Source: Xenopus tropicalis (taxonomy: Eukaryota > Chordata > Amphibia > Anura > Pipidae). From it: a DNA stretch of 64,000 nucleotides. The stretch lies in the NCBI RefSeq assembly GCF_000004195.4, contig NC_030684.2:109345429-109409428 (forward strand). Reading direction: 5' to 3'. The position numbers were made by a program, and so were the translations under genes. Positions 1 through 11,300 of this stretch are shown piece after piece. Numbering within the stretch: the stretch's first letter is position 1; each line of letters starts with the position of its first letter. The notes beneath the pieces were generated by a model, which had not been told where the DNA came from, made no database searches, and worked only from the letters and a program-made list of their open reading frames with translations.

Positions 1-479
1 AGGGACTAAAAGGTGAGAACAGGGGATTACAGCAAGAATCTAAGGTGTGAACAATGCAGGGGCCAGATAGCAAAGAAAATGTGCAAATATCCTGTTATAA
101 ATATACTATAAATGTACTGTTACCTAGCTGTATACCTTACTGTTAAAAGATGTACTGTATATATCTGTTTTATTCGCATGTATCCTGTGCTCTAATAAAC
201 CTACCTGAACCAGGTCTCATAATCCATAGATTTAACCAATCAGTAACTGCTTTGCTTATGCTTAAAAGAAACCTTTTACTGGTTGGCGTACAGCACCTGG
301 GAAAACGGTTCCTTTTCATTATTCTGCATGACATTAGCCCAATGCTGTATTTGTGCTGTTAAAGTGTACTGGCAATAAACTGTAGAAGATTTATATCCCA
401 TAAAAAATCAGATTATTTAAGAATTTAACACCAGAACTCCAGCTACAGGGCACTTCTGCATAACACCTATCCTATTATG
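1..479. other. Downstream flank, no gene recognised
   Basis: AT-rich. A 70-codon open frame (150-362) shows no known domain and is probably chance. Confidence 0.5.
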
Positions 480-1110
480 TATGATGTAGAAATTATGTAT
501 GATGTAGAGAGTAATATTCTGAGATATGTCTATGAAGATTTTCATTCATCCAGGTCATGGTATATCTAGTATAAATAAATTTAAAGCAACTGGACTTAAG
601 TAATCATTGAAGACGTTTCACTACTCATCCGAGCAGCTTCTTCAGTTCAACTGACTGAAGATACTTTGGTAATCCTTTCAAAGTAACTCCACAGCATTCA
701 CACCTCTGTGAGTTTCAGATGTCACCTTTCTGAAGAGTTACAAAGTGCCATTGTGATTGGATTAGTGAAAGAGTATATATGCTGAGGACTTCCCATACCA
801 GTTAGTTGAACTGAAGAAGCTGCTCGGATGAGTAGTGGAACGTCTTCAATGATTACCAAACAAGTCCAGTTGCTTTAAATTTATTTATACTAGAAATATT
901 CTGAGACAATTTTCAATTATTTTATTATTTGTAGTTTTTTAATTATACCAGTTTTTGTTCAGCAGCACTCCCGTTTGGAGTTTCAGCAGCTATTTGGTCG
1001 CTAGGATCCAAATTACCTTAGCAACCATGGTGTAGTTTAAATGAAAAACTGATATAAATGAATAGAAGAGGACTTGAATAATGAAATAAGTACTAAAAAG
1101 TAACAACATG
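480..1110. repeat. MITE of the 31531-31825 family, interrupted
   Basis: Left piece up to about 524 (GATGTAGAGAGTAATATTCTG) and right piece from 895 (CAGCTATTTGGTCGCTAGGA, GATATAAATGAATAGAAGAG) are one element split by the insertion at 525-894. Confidence 0.7.
525..894. mobile_element. Inverted-repeat element inserted in an older MITE
   Basis: Arms 565-653 and 799-894 are inverted copies (CTAGTATAAATAAATTTAAA, ATTGAAGACGTTTCACTACT, GAGCAGCTTCTTCAGTTCAA). The 12-mer aatattctgaga occurs on both sides (513-524 and 895-906), as a target duplication. The long duplication does not fit an ordinary cut-and-paste MITE; a Penelope-like remnant is possible. Confidence 0.65.
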
Positions 1111-1284
1111 TAGTTTCACAAAGCAATATTTTTTTGGCTGCAGGGGTCAGTCACCCCCATTTAAAAGCTGCAGAGTTAAAAGAAGGCAAATAATTAAAAA
1201 AAAAGAAATAAAGATGACTGATTGATAAGTTAACTGAAACCCCTTTTAGGCCTAGCTAGAATTAACATGGCACAAGCAAATAAT

Positions 1285-2156
1285 TTGGAAAAGGAAACTT
1301 TTATTGTTCTTTTACACTGGAACCTGCACAAAAAATAACAAATAACAGCAATTTCCTTGTGTAAGTAACTGCATATCTAGTTGGAAAGCCCCAAATTTAA
1401 CTCCATGAAAACAGAAGGCTCAAATTCCAAGTCTTTAGGACCTGATATGAACAATATCAAATTTATATCACAAGTGGTATACTTCCAAGTACAAAATATC
1501 ATAAATACAAAAGAAAAAAAAACGCCACAAAAACATTCTCATATTTTTATGGAATACTAAATAAATATCTAGGTAAGAAATTCTGAAATACTCTCAGCTT
1601 GTACAGTCCATTGCCAAAAATATACCCTCTTTATTTTAACTCAAGTAGTGTTGGTTGGCCAGAAATTATAGGGTCGCTGTTACTTCCCCATAATTTCTGT
1701 AAATATTCCAACAGGGTAACTAGAGAATATAGAAAAGTCATCAGAACAACTTGTCATTAAGTGGTAACCATAGAAATCTTATAACCTTAGATCGGAGGGA
1801 GGCCTCAGACAAAGTAGCACGGCTACGGGTCTAAAACTCCCAACCTTAAAAAGAGCCAACACAGGAATGCTGTAGAACAGTCTAATGTTAATCTGATATA
1901 CATATATACTTGTATAAAATACTTGTACATGGAATGAACCTGGTGCAGCAGTCATAAAAGCTGCTTTCCCCTGAGTGCTGATTAGCAAGAAAAAAAAAAA
2001 AAAATTCAGTGCTTGTCGTTACTTTTGTTGATGGCTGAGTTTATTGCTTTTGCAAACCAGTTCAGCAGGCTGCGCCCCTTGCAACCAGGAGAGAGAGGAA
2101 GAGGAGGTGGGGGACTGCCACCCATGGTCCCTTTGCTTTGCATTCTTGAATAATAT

Positions 2157-2191
<35 letters not shown>

Positions 2192-2193
2192 GG
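1285..2193 (-). other. baz1a: Probable BAZ1A 3' untranslated region
   Basis: No coding match follows the stop. On the minus strand AATAAA hexamers occur at 2045-2040, 1635-1630 and 1305-1300; the last would give a 3' UTR of roughly 0.9 kb. It carries an (AAT)n tract near 2150-2182. The true end cannot be fixed from sequence alone. Confidence 0.5.
2145..2190. repeat. (AAT)n simple repeat and A-run in BAZ1A 3' UTR
   Basis: About ten AAT units followed by a run of ten A, starting a few bases from the BAZ1A stop codon. Likely length-variable. Confidence 0.9.
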
Positions 2194-2384
2194 TTAAAGG
2201 CGGGATCTTTTGGCGGGAGGTGTGGTGGCAGGAACTTTGTTAATAGTGACTTCTAGTCCCAGCTTCCGAGCCTCACTGACAAAGAAAGACTGGAGGCGGA
2301 CTCCCGCTTTGGCTTCACTGCTGTTGTGGTGGTTGTATTCGAAGCAGTTGGAAAACATCAACTGGACATCATCTATGAACTCAG
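2194..2384 (-). CDS. baz1a: BAZ1A coding exon 27 (bromodomain end and stop)
   Basis: Residues 1507-1569. Contains EFIDDVQLMFSNCFEYN, in which the last Asn is the acetyl-lysine-binding residue of bromodomains, and the C-terminus ending TTPPAKRSRL before TAA at 2194-2196. Acceptor TTACAG. Confidence 0.97.
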
Positions 2385-5300
2385 CTGTAAAATCAAATAT
2401 GAATACAAAACATGATGAAATCACTTTTTTTTTTTTTTAAACTTCATTTAGATTTATTATGCAGATTCGGTTTTGTGTTCTGTGAATCAGGATTTAGGCA
2501 AATCTAAAAGTTATGGTTATTAAAAACGTACTTAAGCACTACTAAGAAACTATTTATATTTTAAAATATATATTAAGAATCCACAGTAGTTTGGGTGCAT
2601 GTTAATATTAATTACAGCATAACTAAAAACTCCTCCAATCTTGTAGGCAATAATGAATAAAATATGGTGCTGGTTTGACTTTGGGCTAAGAATTACTAAA
2701 TTGCACCTTTTTTCCTATATATAGATCGGCTATGGTCCATGTCCATGATTAAAATAAGGAGTGGGTGTTCTAATGGTTCCTGCCAGTCCCTATCAGTTAG
2801 GAGATGAATAGCCAATCAAAGCCCTGCATTTACACAAGCAAAGACAAGCTTGCTTTTGCTAGCAGGCTGGTGGTTTTAATCCTACACTTCAGTGTTGAGT
2901 GCCACCGGCTCTCCTGTACGACCTGGGAAAGGAGGCAGCAGGAAGTGGGTTTTTGCAGAAATTTTCAATAAATCAACCCAAAACACTACTTTTTTTTTTA
3001 GACACATTTTTGTTACATTTAAAGGAGTATAAATACACTGGCACATTCTTGTTTTTCATTTTTTTTTTTTTTAAGTGAAATCTATATATTTTAAATAAGA
3101 AGGGAAATCCTGTGTACAGAGAGAAGCAGTTGTGAGTTTTAGTTACCCTTAGTAAAGAAACAAAAGCATCCTGTTGAGTGTGTTATGTCAGGGATAAAAA
3201 CAGAAATTAAAGAGAAATTAAATAGTTATACAAAATCTCCAAAACAAAGCTCTAGATCTTGCAGGTACTTACATGCACATTTGTATTCACATTTGTTCAC
3301 TTTTTCACGGATTAGATTTAAGGCAATAGGTTTCTGGATAATGTCAAAGTAATCTGGAACCTAGAATAAAGGACTTTGCGTTAAAAGAAGCCCACTTCAT
3401 CCAACCCATTACATGGCTGTAAATTGGATCCCACATATGAAAATCCCTTACGAACTACAAGCTACATGAAAATCACTTTCTACATACCTGAATTTTAGAC
3501 ACCAGCCGCATAAATGGCCAGCTGTCATCATGCCTCACCAGCTCTACAACCAGCTGCTCACAAGCTGATAATTCGTGTACACCATGATGCCTTCCTGAGC
3601 TTCTCCGACTTCCTTGTCCAACTGAAGAAATATCTTAAGGGAAAACAAGTCAAATGTAAAAAATCTTTTCCTATTTGTGCTTCCAGCTCTATTAATCAGC
3701 AACCACACACAGACATATCATCTTTGAAGTGGGAACCACATTTTTACAAATCAGTTCAACTAGCAACCCCCCCCCCAGTTCAAAGTAATAGAATAGGTGA
3801 GAGATTATGCACCTATAAAAAGTATGCATACATAAACTTACAACCTATTCACATCTGTACTGATCTTTATGTTTCCAATAAGAAGCACTATGGTTTTGGC
3901 GACAACATTCTTTGGATAAGTGTCCCAAAATTTAAGTCTTGCAGTCCAGACAGACACACATTTGTACTTGTGCCTACCATGCTTACCTTCAGATAAGCGC
4001 TTTTTGCCTCTTCCTTTGGGTTCAGTCTGCGAAGGTAATAAACTCTGTGACCGTGCCCTTCTTCCAGGACGCGCTGGCTCATTGGAGTCTAAACTAAATG
4101 GCCGGAAAGCAAAGGGGCTGCTCGATGGAGTGTTATCTGCAGATTTCTGCAATCGTCCTCTTCCTCTCCCTCTACCTCTTCCTCTGCCCCTACCTCTTCC
4201 TCTGCCATTTACAGTAACCAGCTCTACAAGAGAAGCATTGGGGGAAACTGCATAGGCTGGGGAATCAAAAGCAGAGAGACGGGATGTAGGTTCTAGAGAT
4301 GGTGCAGAACGTGTTTTTCTTCCTCGTCCGCTACCTTTTTGTGCCGGTGGTGTATTTTTGGGTGTGCTCTGCTTTCCTGTTCTTGGCTTGGGGCCTGGTT
4401 TGCCTGCTGCTTTTCCACCTCTCATCTTCAAAGGCAATTGCACTCTGGGTGGTCGCCCTCTTTTTGGAGGGCTTCAAAGAAAACAAAATGCAAATCAGTT
4501 TATTTTTCTACTGCGCACAATACTAAAGCAAGCTACAGTCTATCTAGATCTGCCATAATGAAGTTGCCATATTACCATTGCCACAAGGGAATGTTACTGT
4601 ATATTGGTATAAGCATTTAGCAGCACAAAGACAAGTAAAAGCACAACTATGAAAAGATCACTGGTGAGAATACAGTTCATGCCTAGTTAGCGTCTCAAGG
4701 CAGAATCAATCAACCCATTACAAATTATAAACCTGCTAAAAGTGTATTTTTGTACTCCCACCACCAGTGTCAAGCTCAGGAATTGAGACTGTAACTTGAT
4801 TTTATGATGAGCGAAGAAATCCTGCATTTCTCAACTGCAAGTGACCCTGTGGCTGCCTCACATCTAGGTGGGTGTATAACTAGGCAGCTGGCATTCCTGC
4901 AGTTTCGCCTAGCAAAATAAATGTTCCCAAACATGACTGTGCTGGTTAGTCACCAGGAGCATGTGCATACTACCTTTAATGCACACCGATCAGCAAAGCC
5001 ATGGTTGGGAATAGTGATGATGCCACCAACCCTACTGCACTGCTCTACATTTGGCTACAAAAGCATGTATAAGGGGTTGATAGCATTTCAAAAACAAGCT
5101 TTTTATTGTCAACATTTTATGAAAAAACACTGTCTTCACCTGTAATAGTTATACCTTAAACCATATAGTTTCCTCCACCAGAGGTGCAGGCTAATAGAGC
5201 CTGAACTTCGGTTGAGGGAAACCGTTTTTATTGAAAAAAAATATCCCTTGCCAGTGCTTGGCTACCTGCACAGCACTCTATTAGCCTGCACCTCTGGTGG

Positions 5301-8300
5301 GGGAAGCAATATGGGGGGTGATAGGTGTACTTTAATGTTTCGTGTTTGCCAATGGGAGAAAATGAATATTATAATATTTATAATAATGTATTAATCTTGA
5401 AATCAATAGGAGTGAAGAGCTCACCTTTCTTCTTCAGACATAACTTCTTCCTCCTCATTTTCAGATTCACTCTCCTCTTGCTCCTCCTCCTCTTCTTCTT
5501 CTTCTTCCTCCTCCTGATCTTCAAGTTCTTCTTCTTCTTCCTCATCGCTATCCATTGAATATCTCTGTCTGGATGGCAACCTGCGGGAACGTTGCTTGGG
5601 ATGACATTCTGGACAGAACCAGTCTCCTTCTGGAACATACTGCAAGAAGCCACTGTTTAAAGGGTGCTTCAGAATATACTGCTAATATTGCATATATTAC
5701 TAAATAAACCAAAAAGCTCAAAAATAAAAAAAAATATAAAGAATACACATTCATAATAGAAATTATAATACACAGAAAAACACGACTATCAATGGCAAAT
5801 AGACTCAGAATAGCACTGTCTACATCATACTCAAAGTTATTAAAAAGATTTTTAGGGGTTTTCCAACTTAGTCAAAGAGCATAGTTACCGTAGGTCTTTA
5901 TTCATTATTATACCTTTATCTACAAAGCTTCCAGCAAAGCCAAGAAAGCCACAAAGGGTAAAGCTCTCCAACCAGGGGCAACTGACCTAGTAGTCATTTT
6001 TTACATCAATGGGCAAGTGTTGCTTGTAGAGCTTTAGTGCCCCCCATAGTGTGCCAATTTAAATATATCTAATCTCTAAAGATAAGTGGTAAACGAGTGT
6101 CAGCTCAGGGGGTGTATATGTGCATTCACGACTTGCGTCATAGTGTAGATGGAGTTAAGAAAGACTGGGAGACAATTTATAGTATTGGTTCCTAATTTTA
6201 CTGCCCCGCGTACTAAAGAATAGCATTTTCTTGCCTGGGGCTGGGGCTTCATGGCTAAATTCCTTAACAAGTTTTAAATTGCATCCATATACTCTGTATA
6301 TGCTTACTTTAAGTTTGGGCCTAACACAGTAGATATGGTGTCCTCTGTCACAGCCATCACATAGCACCATGCTCTCTCCATCTCCTTTCTTACGGCACAC
6401 CTTGCAGCGTGCATTGAGAATAGAGCGGGACCACAAGATGCTACGATCCAGAGTGGATAAGTGAAGGAATATTTGAGAAAAGCTCCCAGATGACAGCAAG
6501 GACTCTCTCCAGCGGTCTAGTACTGTCCTCTGGACACGTCCACTTTCACTCACATCTACAAAGGGGAAGAGACATGCCTCTAAATTAAAACTTTTCTCTG
6601 AAAACAATAAATAAATAAATAAATAAATGTTCGAGCAGAGAGGTATTTTAGCTAAACAAAAGGAGAATGCATGTTTTACACAAATCATGCCACTGGTGTA
6701 TTATTATTAGGAATAGGAATACACAGACCGACCATCTTTTATTTAACAAACCATTGGTGCACTGTCTGCAACTGATCCATCTAGTTGCAATTTAAATCAA
6801 GTTCAACACAAACTATTCATTTCATAATATAACACGTGGTATTTTGTTGTGCAAGATGCTCAGGGCACTGAGACAGAAGTGAGAATTTATGAAGCAACTA
6901 GTGGGGGATTTAGCACAGCTGCAGCCATTGGGGTTCCTTACAAAGCAAATTAGGAGACCTTCACGTGGCTCCAGTAAAATGAATTATACAGGCTTTCTCA
7001 GAAAGTCAGATCTAATAACAGTGCTGTTGGGTGTGGCAGCTGGCTGAGGTCTTGTGATAAACAAGGCTCAAGTTGCATGTGTTAGTAAGCAATGATTTGG
7101 TTGGAACTTATGAATCAGACTGAACCCATCCATCACCCAATATGTTCATGTGGCAATCTTAACACCTTTCCATATTTGTGGCTACATTTTACACCCTTTA
7201 AAGGGGTAGTCCACCTGCTGAGAAAGGCCCTAAGGTCATGTATCAAATTATAGTTATTTAGACAATCTGCAACCAGGCTTGCTAACTGGCTACTGGGAAA
7301 CATAAGAGGGAGGAAAAAAAAATGAAGGTAAAAGGATGCAATTATAGAAAGCAAGTCATTATCTGTCAAGTATTATTTGTATTAAGGTGTATAAGTTAGC
7401 TACACATTAGATATTAACTCCAGAAATTAAACTCTTTTTTTTACATCATAACAATATCTTTGCATGCTCTGATTTTGCCTTTAAAGTAGGGATGCACCGA
7501 ATCCATGCCTCTGGCTGAACCGTATCCTTAAAATCATGTGACTTTTCCTCACATAAACACGGATCCGAACATTTCTTTTAACATGCGTGCAGCTCTCTAA
7601 GCCTTCTATCGCATAATTTGCGTATGCGTATGCAAATTAGGATTCGGTATATGGCAGAATCTTTCACAGAGGATTCGGGGTTTGGCCAAATCCATGACTG
7701 AGAGGCTTGCAGCAATTTAAAGGTTTACCTACAACTCCCAGCATTTAGAATGGTATGCATTATAGTTCAACATTATCTGGTGTCCATGAATGAAGAAATG
7801 AAAGGAACTACAAACAACAAAAGGAGTAGAATCAGAGACTAAAGCATTCATAACAATCATCATCATTAACTTAAATAGCACTAGCAAGTTACGCAGGGCC
7901 TACTTGCAAAAGCTTACAATCTATAGCACGAGCTCCTGAACACAAAGCACTAACAATACCGTAATGAGTTCTAGATGCACCAGCATAGAGGGCCATATTT
8001 AATAAGGCACCCAAGGGCCTATGCCTAGGGTGGAAGATCTTGGGTGGGCGGCCCTCGGGGGCGCACTGTTAAAGTAACATCACATGCACGACATAGGGGC
8101 ATATTTAGGCCTAATAATAGAACATTGGAAGAAATATTTACATGTGGTCTTCAAACACCATCTTTCTTGCTAATTCATACTTACCATCTTTCTCACTGTT
8201 TTGGTCCTCATCTTTCTTTTTTTTGTCATCTTTCTTCTTTTTGTCTGATTTTGTATCTTTTTTAGTATCTTCGGCATCTCCTATATAGGTACAACAAAAT

Positions 8301-11300
8301 TATAACTTGCCTACCAGAGTAAGCTCGCCAACCCACACAATCAATTATCAAACTGGGCTTTGCAAAACAGATCCATGATGAGACAAATCTCAAATAATTC
8401 TTGCACTGAGCTACTAGTAGCAGCTACTTTTTCAAGGCTACTAAACTCCAGAAAATACCCCGCCATAGGCAATTGACAACTGAGAATTGCCTCTGCTAAA
8501 ACACATGTAGAGACAGTTATCAGTAAATTATTAGCATTGTCTTTTTTGTAGCAACTACAAGTATCAGCTACTAGTAGCTCTGTGTGTCTTCACCCTAAGG
8601 GCAGTGGCACACAGGGAGATTAGTCACCCCACGACAAACCTTTGTTACCACGGGTGACTGATCTCCCTGCAATGCCATCCCACCGGCAAGAATGTAAATC
8701 GCCAGTGGAATGGCCTAAGTGTCACTTCGTTTTCCTAAAGTTGCCCAAAGTTTCCTTGAGAGGCAAGGGTGAAGGTAAAAAAAAGCTACTTAGTAGCAGC
8801 TTCTTGTCATAGCTCCTAAACACCAGAAAATACCCAGTCAAAGACAATGCAGAGAATTGCCTCTGCTAATACAGACGAAGAGACAGTCATCAGTAAATGA
8901 TCAGCACTGTCTATTCCTGTAGACAAGTGGCTGCTACTAGTAGCTCTGTGTGTGTCTTCACCCTAATAAGTAAGGGGATTGTTCACCTTTGAGTTATCGT
9001 TTAGTATGATAGAGAGTATTATTCTGAGCCAACTGGCAATTTTTTTTATTATTTGTTGTTTTTTTAATCATTTCAGTTTTTGTTCAGCAGCTCTCTTTAG
9101 CTTGGAGTTTCAGCAGCTATTTGGTTGCTAGGATCCAAATTACCTTAGCAACCAGGGTGTGGTTTGAATGAAAGACTGATATATGAATAGGAGAGGAGCT
9201 GAATAGATAAATAATTACTAAAAAGCAGCAATAACGATTTCATTCACTTACTTTGTAACTGCCCAGACATCCAGAGAGTCTGGCAACTAGCCATGCGCTT
9301 CCTAGCAGACAAGCTCTCCTTACCTCAAGTTCTAAACCCAATTACATGCCTGTTGGGCCTGGCGGACTCCCTACTGCCAAAGACAGCCTCCAGATCACTT
9401 AAGAGGGCTCTGTTATTTTATGGGAAAAAAACTGTGGCCCTACACTGGATGGGTCCCCTACCTCCTACTTTAAACAAATAGGTAAAATTGATCAACTCAC
9501 AACTGGAACTCTACAGGTTAACATATCTAGCATGAGGATGCCCACTAAAGTTCGAGAAGATTTGGAACCCATGGTTGGAGTCCACAGCAACAGATGTCTA
9601 AAGCACCATAATACGCTCTCCATCCCCTACTTAGAATACTGTATGTACATTTACCGTTAAGGATTCTGCATCTTTTGCCTACCCTTTACATATTTGTTAC
9701 TTGTATTATTTATGCTTTAATATGATCAAAGCAATAAAAACATTAAAATAAATATGAAATAAACCCAATTGGATAGTTTTGCCACCAATATGAATTTAAG
9801 CAGCTTAGTTACCATCAAGTACAAGCTAGTATTTCAAATAGAGTTAAAATGGACTTTCTGGACAGTGGGTTTTTGGATAAGGGATTCCATACTGGATAAG
9901 AGATTCCATACCTGTACTGCTGACTAACTGTATTTTGGAACAGATTCCTAGCCGAGCAGGCAACTCACCTATTAAACATGGGTAGAAAAGGACTTGTGAA
10001 CAAATTTCCTAATAGACTTACCAAGAGGAGCTTTCAGATATTTGCGTTCTACTCCCTGCTCGATCTGAAGAAGTGCACGTGCTAGATACCGAACAGCATT
10101 GTTCATTGGCTGGGGAGTGTTGGTACTTGTAGATGTAGCACTAGGAGTATCATTTTTTAACCCCAGAAGTCTGAAAATAACAATGTTGCAAAACATTACA
10201 TGACAATCCATCCATGACAATATTTTATACAGCAATAATACAATGAAAATAGGTTTACGCTTTGGTTTTGTTAAAGAAATATGAAGTCCTTACCTCTCTT
10301 TAGCGCTCTGCTTTATGTCATTTTCCATTTCCTCAATCCCATGGTTCATAGGTTTTGATGAACCATTTTCCTTTGCTTCATCATTCAGAAGTTCATATGT
10401 GTTCTTTTCAAGAGCCGCCCGCCATAACTGCCTGTCTGGTACCTGCTCAAAGAAGAGGTGAGTATTCAGTTAAATGTAATAAATGCCTCTATAAAAAAAA
10501 AAATTTGAAAGGGAACGCCACCCAAACACAATTTATGCTTTTTGAAACGTAAACATCAATTAAAAGATATGCAGCCTTTTTATGATCTTTATTGTAATAA
10601 TATGGTTTGGAACTGTTACCTAAGGCTGGCCCCTGTTCTCTTACTGACTTCTTATTTAACAGTAGTTGGCTGTCCTCAGCCTGCCCCCTAAAATCCCACA
10701 ATTGCCTGCACAAGTGTCATTAAGGCAAGGAACATCACAGTGCAGTGCATAGTGGGTTATGTAGATATGTATGTATGTGGTCTTTAAGCTGTGGAGAAGT
10801 TGTTACAATTTGTAACATGTTTTAGTCCCTCCTCCCCTGCCAGGATTTCAAATAATGCAGAAAGAGGAGAACTGTTCTGCAGCAGTTTTCAACATATAAA
10901 AATAGTATTTATTCATACTTTTTGCAAAAACAGATTAGAGTGATAGGCATATTAGGGGGTTCTGTGTTGTGTGGGGCTCTTTAACAAATACTTGGTCAGA
11001 ATCTGGAGTTCCCCTTTAAACGTATCTGTTCAATGATATAAAATAGGTTAGATTTTATTTGAAATTCTTACAACTCGCTACAATATTTCAGTAATTAAAT
11101 ACCTTGATGGCCCCCAAAGTTCCCTGATAAATCCTGTCTTCAATGTCCAGAATGAGGTCACAGAGTCGAAGCTCAAGCTGTTTCTCCGCAGATACTGGTG
11201 AACTCTCAGATGCATTAAGCGACTTTCCACGAGCAGGCTTAAAGTCTAATGTTGGTAGAGTGTTATCTACAAAAGCAAGGAAGGTTTTTATGGGATCTTT

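Noticed and set aside
3920..4255. Plus-strand open frame with a Leu-Pro repeat
   Set aside because: It is the complement of the BAZ1A RG-coding repeat; the minus strand is the conserved coding strand.
5325..5558. Leu/Phe-rich plus-strand frame resembling a membrane protein
   Set aside because: It is the complement of the BAZ1A glutamate-rich coding tract.
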